A stretch of DNA of 64,000 nucleotides. It comes from Triplophysa rosa. Lineage: Eukaryota > Chordata > Actinopteri > Cypriniformes > Nemacheilidae. The position numbers and the translations under genes were made by a program. This document shows, piece by piece, positions 39,001 through 51,000 of this stretch. How positions within the stretch are numbered: the first letter of the stretch is position 1; each line of letters starts with the position of its first letter. The notes beneath the pieces were generated by a model. That model did not search any database. It worked only from the letters and a program-made list of their open reading frames with translations, and was not told where the DNA came from. The DNA lies in NCBI RefSeq assembly GCF_024868665.1, contig NC_079895.1:27906402-27970401 (forward strand). Direction: 5' to 3'.

Positions 39001-42000
39001 ACTCCATAACATATCACTAAACACCATGCCATCTAGTGGAGGAATAACAGGCAAACTATTCCTCATGACAACCATTCATTCCTAACAGTCTACCAATCCA
39101 GATATTCATCATCTAGAGGCATGATGCTTTTGTACTGCACATACTGTAGATCGTAAACCACTGAAATGTGTTCAGAAGCGTAAACTTGAACGTAGAAAAA
39201 GAGCAGTTCTTCCGTACACGTGTGTCTGTGGTTATAGGGACGATTTGTCAGGACTGTAATGCAGTGTAGGGATTTATTATGTCTATAATAGCGTTCTTCA
39301 TTCACAGGAACAGAAGTGCAGCATGTTGTTCTATGTTGTGGCACATATGTGTATACACTTTAATCTGGCTCCTCTTTGGATAAAAGCACAAAGCTAAGTG
39401 AATAAATGTACATCATTAAAAGATAAATACAGTTATAAGAGACATTCACATCTGCTGCTTGTGTTGTGTCTCTGTAGAATGATGTCAAAGACAAGAACTG
39501 GTGTGTGGAACACAGGCTGTGTGCTCATGAAATGTGTCATAATGTTCTTTTGTTGATTGGTTACACTTCTTTGTATTTCCAGCAGGTGTTTGTGTGTTCA
39601 TCTGTCTGTACGGCTCTTGTGTTGGTCAGTTGTTATACATCATCTGTCTGTTCTCTGTACTTCTTGTTTTCTTTATTAAAGCTGCATCACCCTAAAGTGT
39701 GTTACTTTACATACTTCTCTTTATGTGGGTTAAAGTCAAATGATGTCAAACTGACACTTCCCACAAAATCTGACCCAAAGGATCAATTATGATTATTAGA
39801 GATGCACCGATATATCGACCAATAATCGGTATTCAGGTTAGGTGTATGTTAATAGTTTAAAAACAGCCGATGATCAGGGCCGATATATCCTGTCAATCAA
39901 AAGAGGAATTTGTGCTCTGAAACATCAGCAGCTTGATGTTCAAAAATACTAGTCATTATATGAATTAATAACATACAGAAAGTTATGAAATATTCATTTC
40001 ATCTTCAGAATCATTATCGGCAGATATCACTGTGAATAATCGGCACAGTCTTCTTGGTGCATCTCGCTAATTATTATAAACTTACTTGTATGTTTCTGCT
40101 CAGTCACAGATTTTTGTTTGTTTTGAACTAAACCAAGAGCTCTATTTACATGATTATGGCTGCGTTCACACAGTTTTTAGGTTTGACAACAAGCACACTT
40201 TAAAGTGAGGCAACCCTGACCTGCAGGAAACCTTGGGGCACATGCAGGATTGAGGAGGTCATGGAGTGTTTTAGTGGCACAGTAGCAGCACGCTTACAGC
40301 ACAGAATATCAATAAACAGACATTTAACAGTTTACTTACAGGTGTCAGTCTGCAAATGTTCTGTTCACAGCACTTCAAATTCACAGCTCTAATAATAACT
40401 GAACTAGCTCTATGGGGTTCACACATGAATCAATTCTGACCTGTACAGATATTAGGATATCAGATTGAGTGTAACATTCAGTCTGGATGAGCTTTTAAAG
40501 AGATCATTCACCCACAAGTCACGATGTTCCAAACCAGAGCTCAACAGTGTCTCAAGAGAGCTACTATTACTTACTGAAGCTCACAGCTCAAGAACATCAT
40601 CTGTCCTCATCCAGCTTGACCTGTCTGCTGATCAGATTAAAACCAGTACAACTCTGCACTGCTTTCAGCCTTTTCACACACGCTGAAGATTTTGTTGAGA
40701 ACAGAGGGGTCACAAGGTTCAGTGCTTGGCCCGCTTCAATTACAGCTATGCTATGTCAGGTCACCATGAATCACAGGTAATGTTCACCAAACTTTGACTC
40801 CACAACATCAGGAATATAAGCGCATACCTGTCAGTTTACAAGGCACAGATCCTGATCTCACAACTACTGCAAAGCTTTACTATCTGCTCTTCTTCAGCCA
40901 GCCATTACTGATGACCAGAACACAGCAGCATAACACACTGGACACCCCTGACATCTGATTGGTGCCACCCCAAAGTTTTATTCGCTACTGATCTTTTGAT
41001 GTTGATTGACATCTGAAAGAAGCTTTATGTTTTGACATTTGGCAGCAGCGTGATGCAGTTTTGAAATAGAGGACGAGCGAATGACTAATTTGGAGATACA
41101 CAAGAATAAGGAAGCACCGTATGTGAATACAATTTTCAGGTTATGCCTCGGGTTTCCTGAACAACTTTTACAAAAACTGAGTCACTGTTAAGGTAATGTT
41201 AGGCTTCATTAACAGATAATTCCTCATATAAGAGAGATATTTAACCTAACATACATTATGTTTACAACGCTGGGCTTTGGAAAAATGACAACACGATGAA
41301 CAAAAACACCTAGCAAATTCAAGATAAAAGATTATGTTTTATTAACATAATAAAAACTACAATTGATCTAAATGAAATGAACTAATGTGGATTAAAGCAA
41401 TACATTTAGATTGTGTTGCATCAAAGATTTCTTACAGCGTTGAGCAAACAACCAATCACAGTTCTGCCCATAAATGTCCTGGCCAATCAGAGGTGAACTT
41501 TCTCAAATGAACTGAGTTGTGTTGAAGTGTGTACAGATATGACGTAAGAGATTCATTGTGTCATGTAGACAGACTATTTCACTATAAACTGAAGTCATCG
41601 AGTGTTTCAGTGATGTTGAACCTTCTTTGATTGATTTCTATATAAGCTACAAGATTTTATGCTACTAGGAGAATCAATGTGATATACCAACACTTATAAA
41701 ATCATTAATCAATGCTTCTTAGTTTGTTTTATTACATGTAACGTATTTCATTGACATTAATATTCAAAATTGCGACATCAAGGGCAATCATCCCCAATTA
41801 ATGATTCTGTTTTTTATATATTTGTATTATGTGATCCCTCTCAGTTTAAGACACTATTGGTGCTCTTTTATTTCTGTTCAATTAAATGAGCTATCAGTTA
41901 TCAACGCTGTCATTTTCATCATTTTTAGTTTGATCAAAATGACTTTAAGCTCATATCGTTGTGCAATTGGTTTGTAAATACATTTAAATCACAAATGTAC

Positions 42001-43032
42001 TGTATGTGACACTTAAGTTGACGAACTCTGGGAAGTAAATGATCACTTGTGTCTCTAATCAACAATCCTAACAGGATTAATAAAGATCCTTCAGTGCCAG
42101 GTTAGGGTCACACACTAGTTTTCTGTCATGGTCTGTATGAATCTAACAAACAAACAATGGGGTCGACAGACTGGGACGTATGTGTCAATCATGTGTGAAC
42201 TCACAGATTTATACTTGGCTTCAAATGTTTCTTTAATGCACCGATGCTCACACAAATGTCAAATGATGCTCACACACGTCTCGAAATATACATCACGCAA
42301 GGCTCATGAGCATGATGACAATAACAAGTTATTTGGTTGGACTCACTTGAAGGTGATGATGTTGGGGTGCTTGAGTTTGCGCAGATGTTTGATTTCAGTC
42401 TCTTTGATGTCTCTGACTTTTTTCACAGCCACCTCCTCGCCGTGGAACTTGCCCAGAAAAACTGCCCCTTGCGCCCCACTGCCCACCCACTGCAGCTCCG
42501 AGATCTCCTCGAACGGGACCTCCCACAATTCTGAAACACACACACACTTGCATTATATCATTCAAACGACAGCGGCGTTTCTCTGCGAGGGAGTCGGTGC
42601 ATACTTACCCTCCTGACTCTGCTTGTGCTCTGTAGAGTAAGCCTTGCCAATCATCGTCCACACCGGCTTTAAACATCCAAACAAACCCTCCAGGAAGCCC
42701 CCGCCGCCCGCCTGCAGTCTGAAGCTGTCCGACTGGTTGCGCACGGCTCCGCCCTCAGCTCCGCCCTCCTGTAGCTTCAGCACGCTATTGGAGAAGTTGG
42801 CGGGCTCGTCGCTCAGGGTGGGGCTGTTGCTATGGGTGTGGTTGGCACTCCCACCCCCGACGGGATCGATGGAGAGCACGTTGCGCAGAACGCACTGGGT
42901 CGGGGTCAGTTCGGTGTCCGGAGTGCTTGCAGGCACCTCGGGATCCGGCCGACAGAAAGGGGGATCGGAGAGAGGGGTGCTGAACCCTGAGAGGGAGGGG
43001 GATGGGGCGTGTTGCTCATGGACACAAGCCAT
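32843..43032 (-). CDS. map3k12: MAP3K12 / dual leucine-zipper kinase DLK (13 coding exons, complete)
   Basis: MAP kinase kinase kinase that drives JNK signalling after axon injury. Exons in transcript order: 42609-43032, 42347-42530, 38139-38330, 37807-37965, 36833-36991, 36235-36343, 35885-35994, 35574-35690, 35335-35454, 34575-35226, 34205-34272, 33047-33332, 32843-32959; 2697 nt, 898 aa. The start [13 protein letters not shown] matches the family. The segment [20 protein letters not shown] precedes the kinase, which has glycine loop GSGAQGAVF (158-166), VAVKK Lys178, HRD 260-262, DFG 280-282 and [10 protein letters not shown]. The leucine-zipper region ([18 protein letters not shown]..., roughly residues 445-485) follows. 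The C-terminal half is Pro/Ser-rich with acidic [15 protein letters not shown] and ends with [11 protein letters not shown], as in MAP3K12. MAP3K13 (LZK) is the alternative but lacks this tail. Intron 3 (38331-42346) is the longest and holds a small hAT MITE. Confidence 0.96.
33600..33890. repeat. Palindromic TTATAAC-type MITE in a map3k12 intron
   Basis: The segment carries ttataacagctaagggcg...gacgcgaagcggagtcatta with an opposing block tataacggcttagaact, plus ccaatcagaatcaag, also seen at about 19690-19720. It fits a non-autonomous DNA element; boundaries are not firm. Confidence 0.45.
37073..37797 (+). repeat. Interspersed repeat B, copy 1 (abuts a map3k12 splice donor)
   Basis: Starts with (CTCAA)n followed by ctttatttataaagcgctttt and ends at ctaatagcatttgaaattt, about 9 nt from the donor of exon 37807-37965. 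Nearly identical to copy 2 at 46005-46640 over shared blocks such as ggataaaggagagagaagca and gcccaaccaggggattccag. It contains CA-rich stretches. No coding capacity; class unknown. Confidence 0.85.
39797..40069. mobile_element. Small hAT MITE with near-perfect 8-bp TSD (273 bp)
   Basis: The ends share agatgcacc/ggtgcatct inverted repeats with internal tatatcgacc and gccgatatat words. The flanks are atgattat and attattat (7 of 8 match). It lies in map3k12 intron 3. Related words (tatatcggcc, atcggtatcggccg) near 36465-36800 point to a second, decayed copy. Confidence 0.65.
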
Positions 43033-43431
43033 GGGGGCAGAAGGTGTGGGGTGGCCCGCTTATTTACCCACCCACCCTGAAGAAGAACACCTCTGAACAG
43101 TCGCTCCGAAGCAGCGGTGGTCCTCAACACAGCTGCAAAGAGGAATCATGACAACACTTCAATATTACAACAGCATTTACACACTGTGTGTCTGATGACT
43201 GAAGCTGATATCAACATGACATGGATAGCATTATACTGGATATATATTACATACCACTTCAGGATCGCAAACTAGGTGTATAGCATATATTTCAATACTA
43301 TTTTATTACAAAGAGTTAACTTCAAAAATCGTTTTTTTATTGTGCATTCCAACTAATGTCAATTAGACTGCAGTTGGGTTATTTTGATTTAGTGATACAA
43401 AAATATACAGCATGATTTTGTAAAATGATTA

Positions 43432-43602
43432 CATTTACATTTATTCATTTGGCAGACGCTTTTACCCAAAGCCACTTACAACTAGGAGAACATATACACA
43501 TTCTGTCAACACGCTAAACAGTAGCGTCAGTCTACAAGGCCATGCTGCTAGAGGACTAACGCTGGAGGACGCAGAGGAGAGAATCAACAACAAGATTGTT
43601 TC

Positions 43603-43643
<41 letters not shown>

Positions 43644-43680
43644 TTATTGGTTAGTCAAATAACAGGTATGTTTTGAGCTG
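43432..43680 (+). repeat. Interspersed repeat, copy 2, with (CAGA)n expansion
   Basis: Same family and orientation as 10141-10351: catttattcatttggcagac..., ...gaggactaacgctggagga..., ...ttggttagtcaaataa. Between the body and the tail is an uninterrupted agac tetranucleotide run (about 43605-43642) that is absent from copy 1. Confidence 0.75.
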
Positions 43681-44079
43681 GGTTTTTTTACTTGTGAAGG
43701 ATGCTGCAGTTGGGATGATTAAACCAGAGTGATGTGTTTTTCCAAATAAACTCTTCCTGTGTTTATTTCTAATTTACTCCCAAATAGAAAATGTGTATTG
43801 TCAAGACTATCAGCAGTTTTAATAGCTGACACATAAATTAATGAAACACATGATTAACATCAAACGTACATTTATAATCAATATACAAAACCACACAAAG
43901 GATGACAGATTAAATACACACATCAGTGTATCACAACTCAACGCACATGCTGTAGTGTCACTGTGATGTTATGAACGCAGTTCAGTATATAGATCAGCAG
44001 AAGCTGAACTCGGTTATTGTGTAATAACATACAGTATGTGCAGTAAACACACGTTAATCTCAACATAATGTGTCGCTAT

Positions 44080-44800
44080 AAAAAAAACACACTGAGAGAA
44101 GCGATTCCACGCGCACCGACGCACGCATCGCCCGCGCCAGTCTCAGCACAATACGACAAAATTGCATAACTAACGCACGCGTTCTCGTGGCGTGCGCGTT
44201 CTTCTGTGACACCATTACTGACGCGTGTCGTATGATAACAAGCGTGCTCCTTCAAAAACACAAGAACGACTGACACGCGGATCAATACACGCGTTTGATG
44301 TGACGTCATTGGCGTCAGTGAAGTACCGCAATGACTGAGGTTGCGCGCGCGCGCGCGCGCGCACACACACACACACACTGACACACAAACACACGGTTAC
44401 GCACATATATTTATCCCACGATCATTCATGCATTTATTCAGCCGTATTTTTCATCGCAAGCTCGACGCGCAGCTCGTGTTGTGTTTGGGTTGTGGGTGAA
44501 CGGTACCGAATCTCCGCGGGTTGCTGTTGTCGCGCGCGTTGTCAGGTGACGGGCGGGATGCGATGTTGTCCTCTCAGCTCCGCGTTAGACGCACTATCCA
44601 CGCGCGTTCTCCTCTATCTCTTTCTCCCACGGTCTGATTTCGCGTGAATCCTATCGAGCTCCATCGGATGATCACAGGTTCGGCTCCATCGGTCCAGCGG
44701 AAGGAGCTGTTTCTCCTCTACGGTGCTGAAGTGACGTCAGAGGGCGTCATTACGCCCGACAGGGGGCGCGCGCGCGACCGTGCGCCAGAGCATGATGTCA
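44080..44800 (-). promoter_or_regulatory. CpG-rich map3k12 promoter region with a (GC)n(CA)n tract
   Basis: CpG-dense sequence 1-1.8 kb upstream of the map3k12 ATG (cgcgcaccgacgcacgc, cacgcgcgttctcc). At about 44343-44380 an alternating purine-pyrimidine run of gc units turns into ca units. A non-coding first exon is likely here because the coding start lies 1 kb away, but its splice sites are not established. Confidence 0.55.
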
Positions 44801-45101
44801 AACCGTCAAGAACGAATGTTTATTTAAATAATTTACATGTATGTAATGCCGTCCACTGTTTTTTATTTTTTATTGTAATGCCGTCCACTGTTATTAAGTC
44901 TACTCTTCGTGTCATGTCTATAGACCGACTCATGTATCATATTAATGTATCATGAATTGTTTACTCATAACCCAGACACAGCTTTCCTGATTTCTGTGAT
45001 GTTCTTGGGTCAACATCATTGTTGACCTGCAGGACAACATTTAAATGATTAAATAAATCAGATTTTAGTGATAAGTTTACAGTTAATGTGAAGTTTAGGC
45101 T

Positions 45102-45241
45102 TACACACAGTAAAATCGCCAGTGTTAAAAAAGTCAAATTAACACTCACAGTGTATATATAATCCACACTCTCAAAGTGTGGATTATATAAACACTGAGA
45201 GTTCATTTCACCCTTTTTAACACTGGCGATTTTGCTGTGTA
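45102..45241. mobile_element. Palindromic MITE with TA flanks (about 140 bp)
   Basis: The left end (cacagtaaaatcgccagtgtt) and right end (aacactggcgattttgctgtg) are reverse complements with one difference, flanked by TA on each side. An inner hairpin (aatccacact / agtgtggatt) is centred near 45170. The structure fits a Tc1/mariner-type MITE. Confidence 0.75.
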
Positions 45242-45499
45242 CCCATGCAGGGTTGGGTCATGCTTCTACACCATTGTCACCTATAATTTTCCTATGACTT
45301 TAGGGATAGTTAGTTGTTTTCTACAAAAATGTTGGCCAAGAACACCCCTAACGTTGAGAAATTATTTTAAGCAAAATCTCATTTTTCAGTTTCCCTGTTA
45401 GGATATCCCAAGAATTCCCAAAAAGATGATGTAAGCTGAATGCTGTTACAAATGGTTAATAATGCTTCCAGATCCTCCTTTACACTTAAAATGTATGCA

Positions 45500-47230
45500 T
45501 CAGTGTATTTACTGCACGTTTTGACAAATGATGATGGCCTATCCACATGTTTACAGGAGGTTAAGGCACAGATAGTGGCAAATTTTGCTTTTGAATGAAA
45601 ATAAAACGGAAGTTATTGTGTTTGGCCCTAAAAATGACTGAATGACAGTTCTGCAATGACTGAATGCCCCTTCCTTGTTGGGTTTATTAAAACCAGTGTA
45701 AAAATTCTCGGAATAGTTTTAGATGGAGACCTAAAGATTAACTCTGTGGTTAGACCTTGCTTTTCTAATTTAGACTAAGGCATTTATCCACAGCTGAGAA
45801 AGTGATTTCAGCTATTGTCTTTACACGAATGGTTTATTGCAATTCTCTCTATTATGGGGTTGATGCCAGTGCACTTGTGCGAATACAGAATATTTCTAAA
45901 TCTAGCAGCAAAAATGATTAAATCTGCTCAGATATATGACTCGGTGACCCCACTTTTAATCTCATTTAAGATTCTGCCAGAACGATTAAGAATTAACTCA
46001 ACTCAACTTTATTTATATAGCGCTTTCACAATTTTCATTGTTACAAAGCAGCTGTACATAAGACATATTGACTATAAGCAAAACATTAAAGTTGTACCTG
46101 TAAAAACAAGAAAAGGTTGAAAACACAGAAGGCAGACACACCCACATACAAAACACTCCACACACTCAATATGCACACGTACTAACACACATAGACATAG
46201 ACACACACACACACACACGGATGCGCACGCACACACACACACACACGACGACATACCCACACACACACGCACACACCTCAGTGAGAGCACACATTTAGGA
46301 TAAAGGAGAGAGAAGCACAGGTCAAAATAAACAGATATCATAAATTCCTATATGCAATAATTAATTAAGTTAAAACTTTAAAATTCTAAAGCAGCCCAGG
46401 CAGATAGTGCAAAAACAGTATGCAAACGGTGGCGAGGAACCCAAAACTCTAATGGAGAAAAAAAACCTCAGGAGAACCCAGGCCCAACCAGGGGATTCCA
46501 GTTCCCCTCTGGCAAAAGCTGCTGCCTCTGCACAAGCTCCAGAGAGCTTGCACAACAAGGCTAAATAAAATAAATAAACTTAATAATAAAATAATTTATA
46601 GTTTAAGATTATCATTAGTAATCTAATAGCATTTGAAATTTTGTGGTGAAGACATGTCAAGAGACCGCGTCCTTCTTGATCCAGCTCTATCATCTCAGCT
46701 CTTGTCAGGTCTCCGCTCTACCATCAGGTCAGGCCATGAACTGCATCCTGCTCGCTGTGGTAACCTTGGAACCATGAGACAAGACTGGGTTATTTAAAAG
46801 ATTCTCATACTTGTGTTCAAGGCCATTTACAATTTAACTCCTGTTTGCTTATCAAATCTGATGTCAAGTTATACACCATCTAGACATTTAAGATCAGAAG
46901 ATCAACATTTACTATGTGTTGTACGGACGTACTATAAACATAGGGGTGACAGAGCCTTTTCATGGCCCAGACTATGGAATGACCTCCCTCTGGCTGTTGG
47001 TTCTGCCGGGTCTTTACCCATGTTCAAAGCTATGGTAAAACAACATCAATTTGTGAGTCAGTATGATGGAATTTTACTCTGATTGTTTGTGTGTTAAGGT
47101 GATATGTGTTGTTTTTTGTTTTGTTGTTGTTATTTTATCTTTTATGTGTTTTTATTGTGTGAGTTGTGAAGCACTTTGGGCAATGCAAGTTGTATTAAAT
47201 TGTGCCATATAAAATAAAATGCAGTAGATA
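45500..47230 (+). mobile_element. 3' part of an L2/CR1-like LINE, split by a later insertion
   Basis: Translated pieces show the C-terminal reverse-transcriptase region: a degenerate LNE-KTEVIVFGP (about 45590), KILGIVLDGDLKINS (about 45705), a VISAIVFTRMVYCNSLYYG-like stretch (about 45800), then a break. After the insertion come VFKAIYNLTPVCLSNL, SRHLRS and DRAFSWPRLWNDLPLAV (46810-47010). The 3' tail has gaagcactttgggcaatgc. Several frameshifts and stops make it inactive. Confidence 0.75.
46005..46640 (+). repeat. Interspersed repeat B, copy 2, nested in the LINE
   Basis: Starts ctttatttatatagcgctttc and ends ctaatagcatttgaaatttt. It is co-linear with copy 1 at 37073-37797, but the CA-rich centre is shorter. 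It interrupts the LINE between the codons for LPERLRIN and the following conserved segment; extra sequence at 46641-46785 may belong to it. Confidence 0.8.
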
Positions 47231-47629
47231 AATATTTATCCCTACAGACAAAAAACTTTATACTTGAGACACACTGTGATACTAATGTGGTGGTATGTCA
47301 TTCTAAATATAGCCATAGTTTTTTAATAAGATAAATACCACATAACTGATAACAACACAACATAATTACAGCAGATACATCTGGGACCGTATTGATCATC
47401 ACACAGGCACATCACAAACACATTGGCTCCTGCGCCAAACAAAGTTGGAAAATGATGTAATTAATAAAAACAAAAGAGGTCTTATTCTTACAAAAAAAGG
47501 AAACAATAACTATATATATATATATATACGTCTTGTAATTAAACAGGGCACAAGCGTGTATGCTAAACGTGAACTTCATTTAGGTTATTTTACCTTATTG
47601 ATCGCGGGGGGACTTTTATTATGAAAGCT

Positions 47630-47814
47630 CATAGTTTGTCCAGTCGCTTCCTGCTGTAGAAGCGAAGGCGCGAGATCTCGAGTTGAAACAGCAGCGTTAA
47701 TCTCATCAGAAAGTGAGTAACTGTCACTCACTAATAACAACACGACCCGATCTGTTGAGGTCACGTGTAGAATTGACAGTTGTTGTGTGAATGTGTGTGT
47801 TGTGTAGACGGATT
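47630..47814 (+). promoter_or_regulatory. aaas promoter and probable 5'UTR intron
   Basis: A short CpG-containing stretch (gcgaaggcgcgagatctcgag) precedes a candidate donor gaaa|gtgagt (exon end 47712). A candidate acceptor tgtag lies at 47803-47807, only 7 nt upstream of the aaas ATG. This suggests a non-coding first exon and a 95-nt 5'UTR intron. Confidence 0.5.
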
Positions 47815-47964
47815 ATGTGTTCTCTGAGTCTGTTTCCGTCACCGCTCACTAGTGGTGCGACTCTGTACGAACACAACAACGAGCTGCTGCAGGGACACAA
47901 CAAACAGGTTCAGATACTTCTATACTCTCCAAACACCAAACGAAATACGTGTCCTGACACAACA

Positions 47965-48020
<56 letters not shown>

Positions 48021-48054
48021 GCGTGTGCGTGTGCGTGCGCGCGCGTGCGCGTGC

Positions 48055-48085
<31 letters not shown>

Positions 48086-51000
48086 ACAGCTGTATGATCT
48101 GCCCAGTCCTGAGTTCAGCAGAGATGTTCTGAAGGGTCACAGTCGTCCGGAGAGCAGCAGCAGTAAATCCGCTTTTCTGGACCACACAGACACGCTGTGG
48201 ATGAGGAGTGCTGGAGCCTGGTGTGTCTCTTCTCTCTCTCATCTGCATGTGCGTCTTTCTTCAGTGGAACACAACAGAAGATATTTTGAGAAATGTCTCG
48301 GTGGTTTTGTGTTGTTTATCAACATTCTTCAAAATATCTTCTTTTGTGTTCTGAAGAAGAAAGAAACTTGCACGGGTTGTTTGACATGACGCTGAATAAG
48401 CGATGAAAGAGTTCTCATGTTCCTTTAACGACACGATCTCATGTTTGGTTTACATTGTTCAGGCGTGATGCTGGACTTCACGGTCTTCTGGATGAAATCA
48501 CTAACAGTGCTGAGGAGGGTATGATGTAATAACACACTAGTGGTGTTGTACGTGTGTGTGAAGGAAGCGTGATGTCATAGGTGTTGAAATGTGTTTTTAG
48601 TGCCCAGGTGGTTAGCTGTGAGCTCGGGCTGTCTGTTGGCTCTGCTGCGATGGGCGTCTTCATTTCACGGTTCACTCTTTCCACATCTGACTGTGAGTAT
48701 GGGCACGCACGTCTACACATCCTCCGCTCTCATGGATATAAACCTATACATGTCTGTTTTCTGTTGGCTAGCTGAGCGGAGATGAGATGGTGGCCGAGTT
48801 TTCACAGATGTTGGACTGGTATGTCATCAGCTGTTGACGTCTGCTTTGAATGAGTAGGAATGTAAGAAATCATTTCATGCAAGTATTTCTTTTCAGGTCT
48901 GACAGCGCTATAAGAAGCTTCGCTTGGCATGCTCACACTGACAAGTTTGCCGTGGCTCTACAGGACGACTCCATCAAAATCTACAAGTCTAACAGGTACC
49001 CTGCGTCGTACCTGACACACGCGTGTTATCTGTAGCATGTGTTAACAGCACTGTTGACGTGTGTCAGTTCCCTGAGCCCCACGCTGAAGCACCGGTGTCA
49101 GAGGTCAGTGTGTGACCTGCAGTGGAAACCTCTGTGTGGATCAGTGCTGGCGGTGGCCTGTCAGAGCTGTCTGCTCATATGGCACGTGGACCCCACGTCT
49201 CTCTCCACCAGGTACTGACAATCCCCTGCACGCTCCTCACACCTGCAGACCTATGAAACACCCGCTCACACCTGTCGTCTGCAGGCCGTCGTCCGGCTGC
49301 GCGCAGGTCCTGTCTCATCCGGGTCATTCCCCCATCACGTCCATCTCCTGGTCTCCCACTGGATCTCTGCTGGTGTCTGCGTCTCCTGTCGATACTGCCA
49401 TGATGGTAAAGCAAGTCTGTGATTTAGACGTGAAGGATCTCTTTGATGTCCTCCAGATGATCAAGCATAAATAATAACATGTTTCTGGAAAGAATGGCCT
49501 ACCCTGCCTTTCACTGTAGAGGACGTCACACAGCGATCCTTTGGCTTGACCTCTATCACTCATTTGTTTGTTTTGATCAGGTTTAGGATTTCGTGGCATT
49601 ATTTGAACACACATGAACTGTTAGAGCGTGTAAGGGAGCTCATGGTGTGAGTTTGTCATGTTTGTGGGATGTGTTGCAGGTGTGGGATGTGGCAGCAGAA
49701 GGTTGTGTGCCGTTACAGCGAGTTGGTGGAGGTGGCGTCACGTACCTGTCCTGGTCTCCAGATGGCAGTCGACTGCTGGCCGCCACACCTTCAGCGCTCT
49801 TCAGGTGCGTCCTGACCGTCACATGACCTCCTCGCTGTTTAACAACAACAAACTGCCATCATACACAAACTACACACAGACTGAAGAGAGTTTGGGTCGG
49901 TGTGTTTCAGGGTGTGGGAGACGCGCATGTGGACGTGTGAGAGGTGGCCGTGTGTTAAAGGCAGCTGTCAGGTAAGATGACTCGGAGACTTCGTTCACAC
50001 TGCCACCAAAATCCGATTGTTTTGCTCATATGTGACCCAGATCTGTTTACTGCATGACAGTGTGAACAGGACAAACCACATGGGATCTTAATCTGTTCTG
50101 AGCCACTTCCATATGTGGTCCTAAATCAGATACAGGTCTGATGTTTCGCAATGCTACCTCAGTCTGAACGGTCATATCAGAATTCATGCGACTTTTGCGT
50201 CATGATTCTGCACTAATTTAAAGCTTCACGCGCTATTCTGTTGACGGAAGTGCACTTCACAGGTCGGTTGCCAAACATCAAGCATCAGATTATAATAACC
50301 ATAAGCCCTTGCACTGTCTACCACATGTGAGCCCCACGATGCGATGCAACAAATGACTATAGAATCCGTTATAATAAGAAATGTTGCCACTGGATACGGC
50401 GCGATGCAACATGACAAACGCCTCAATGGTTTCTATTGTCTTTTATGGCTTTGCATCCACCACTCGCGTGCGTGTTGACACGGTGGTAAAACATAAGCTA
50501 TAGGTGTGGGTTCTACTCCATGCTGGGACGTGCAAACCGGCATGCACACAGCCCGAGAGCGGACTGCTCCGGGAATGCTCTAAAATCGCGCCGTGAGATC
50601 AATCCGCTCGGCACCGCATACAGTCAAACACACCCTCTGACTGCTAGACCCTTGCTTAATTCTGTATGAAAACATGCTGCCTGTTATGTGTTGCGATTCA
50701 GTTTATAACCATCACTGGTTCACACTGCAATCTGATATTGGCCACATTTTAAAAATAGTGTGAACAGCCGAACAAAACATCAGATCTGAGCAAAAAATCG
50801 GAATTGAGCATTAAGGCTTGCAGTGTGAATTAGGGCTGTGTATTGGCAAGTGCCTCCCGATACGATACATATCACGATAGTTGGGTCACGATACAATATA
50901 TTGCTATGTATTTCGATACGGTACACATTTGCGATATATTGCAATACTTTAAATAGAAAATGTCAAAAGTAGAGCTAGAAATACAACATGCTGTGCACCA

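Larger units (their letters stand above)
43033..47814. other. map3k12-aaas intergenic region
   Basis: Between the divergent genes lie the map3k12 5' flank and CpG region, an interspersed repeat with (CAGA)n, a palindromic MITE, a split L2-like LINE with a nested repeat, an (AT)n run near 47508-47528 and the aaas promoter. No independent gene is supported. Confidence 0.6.
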
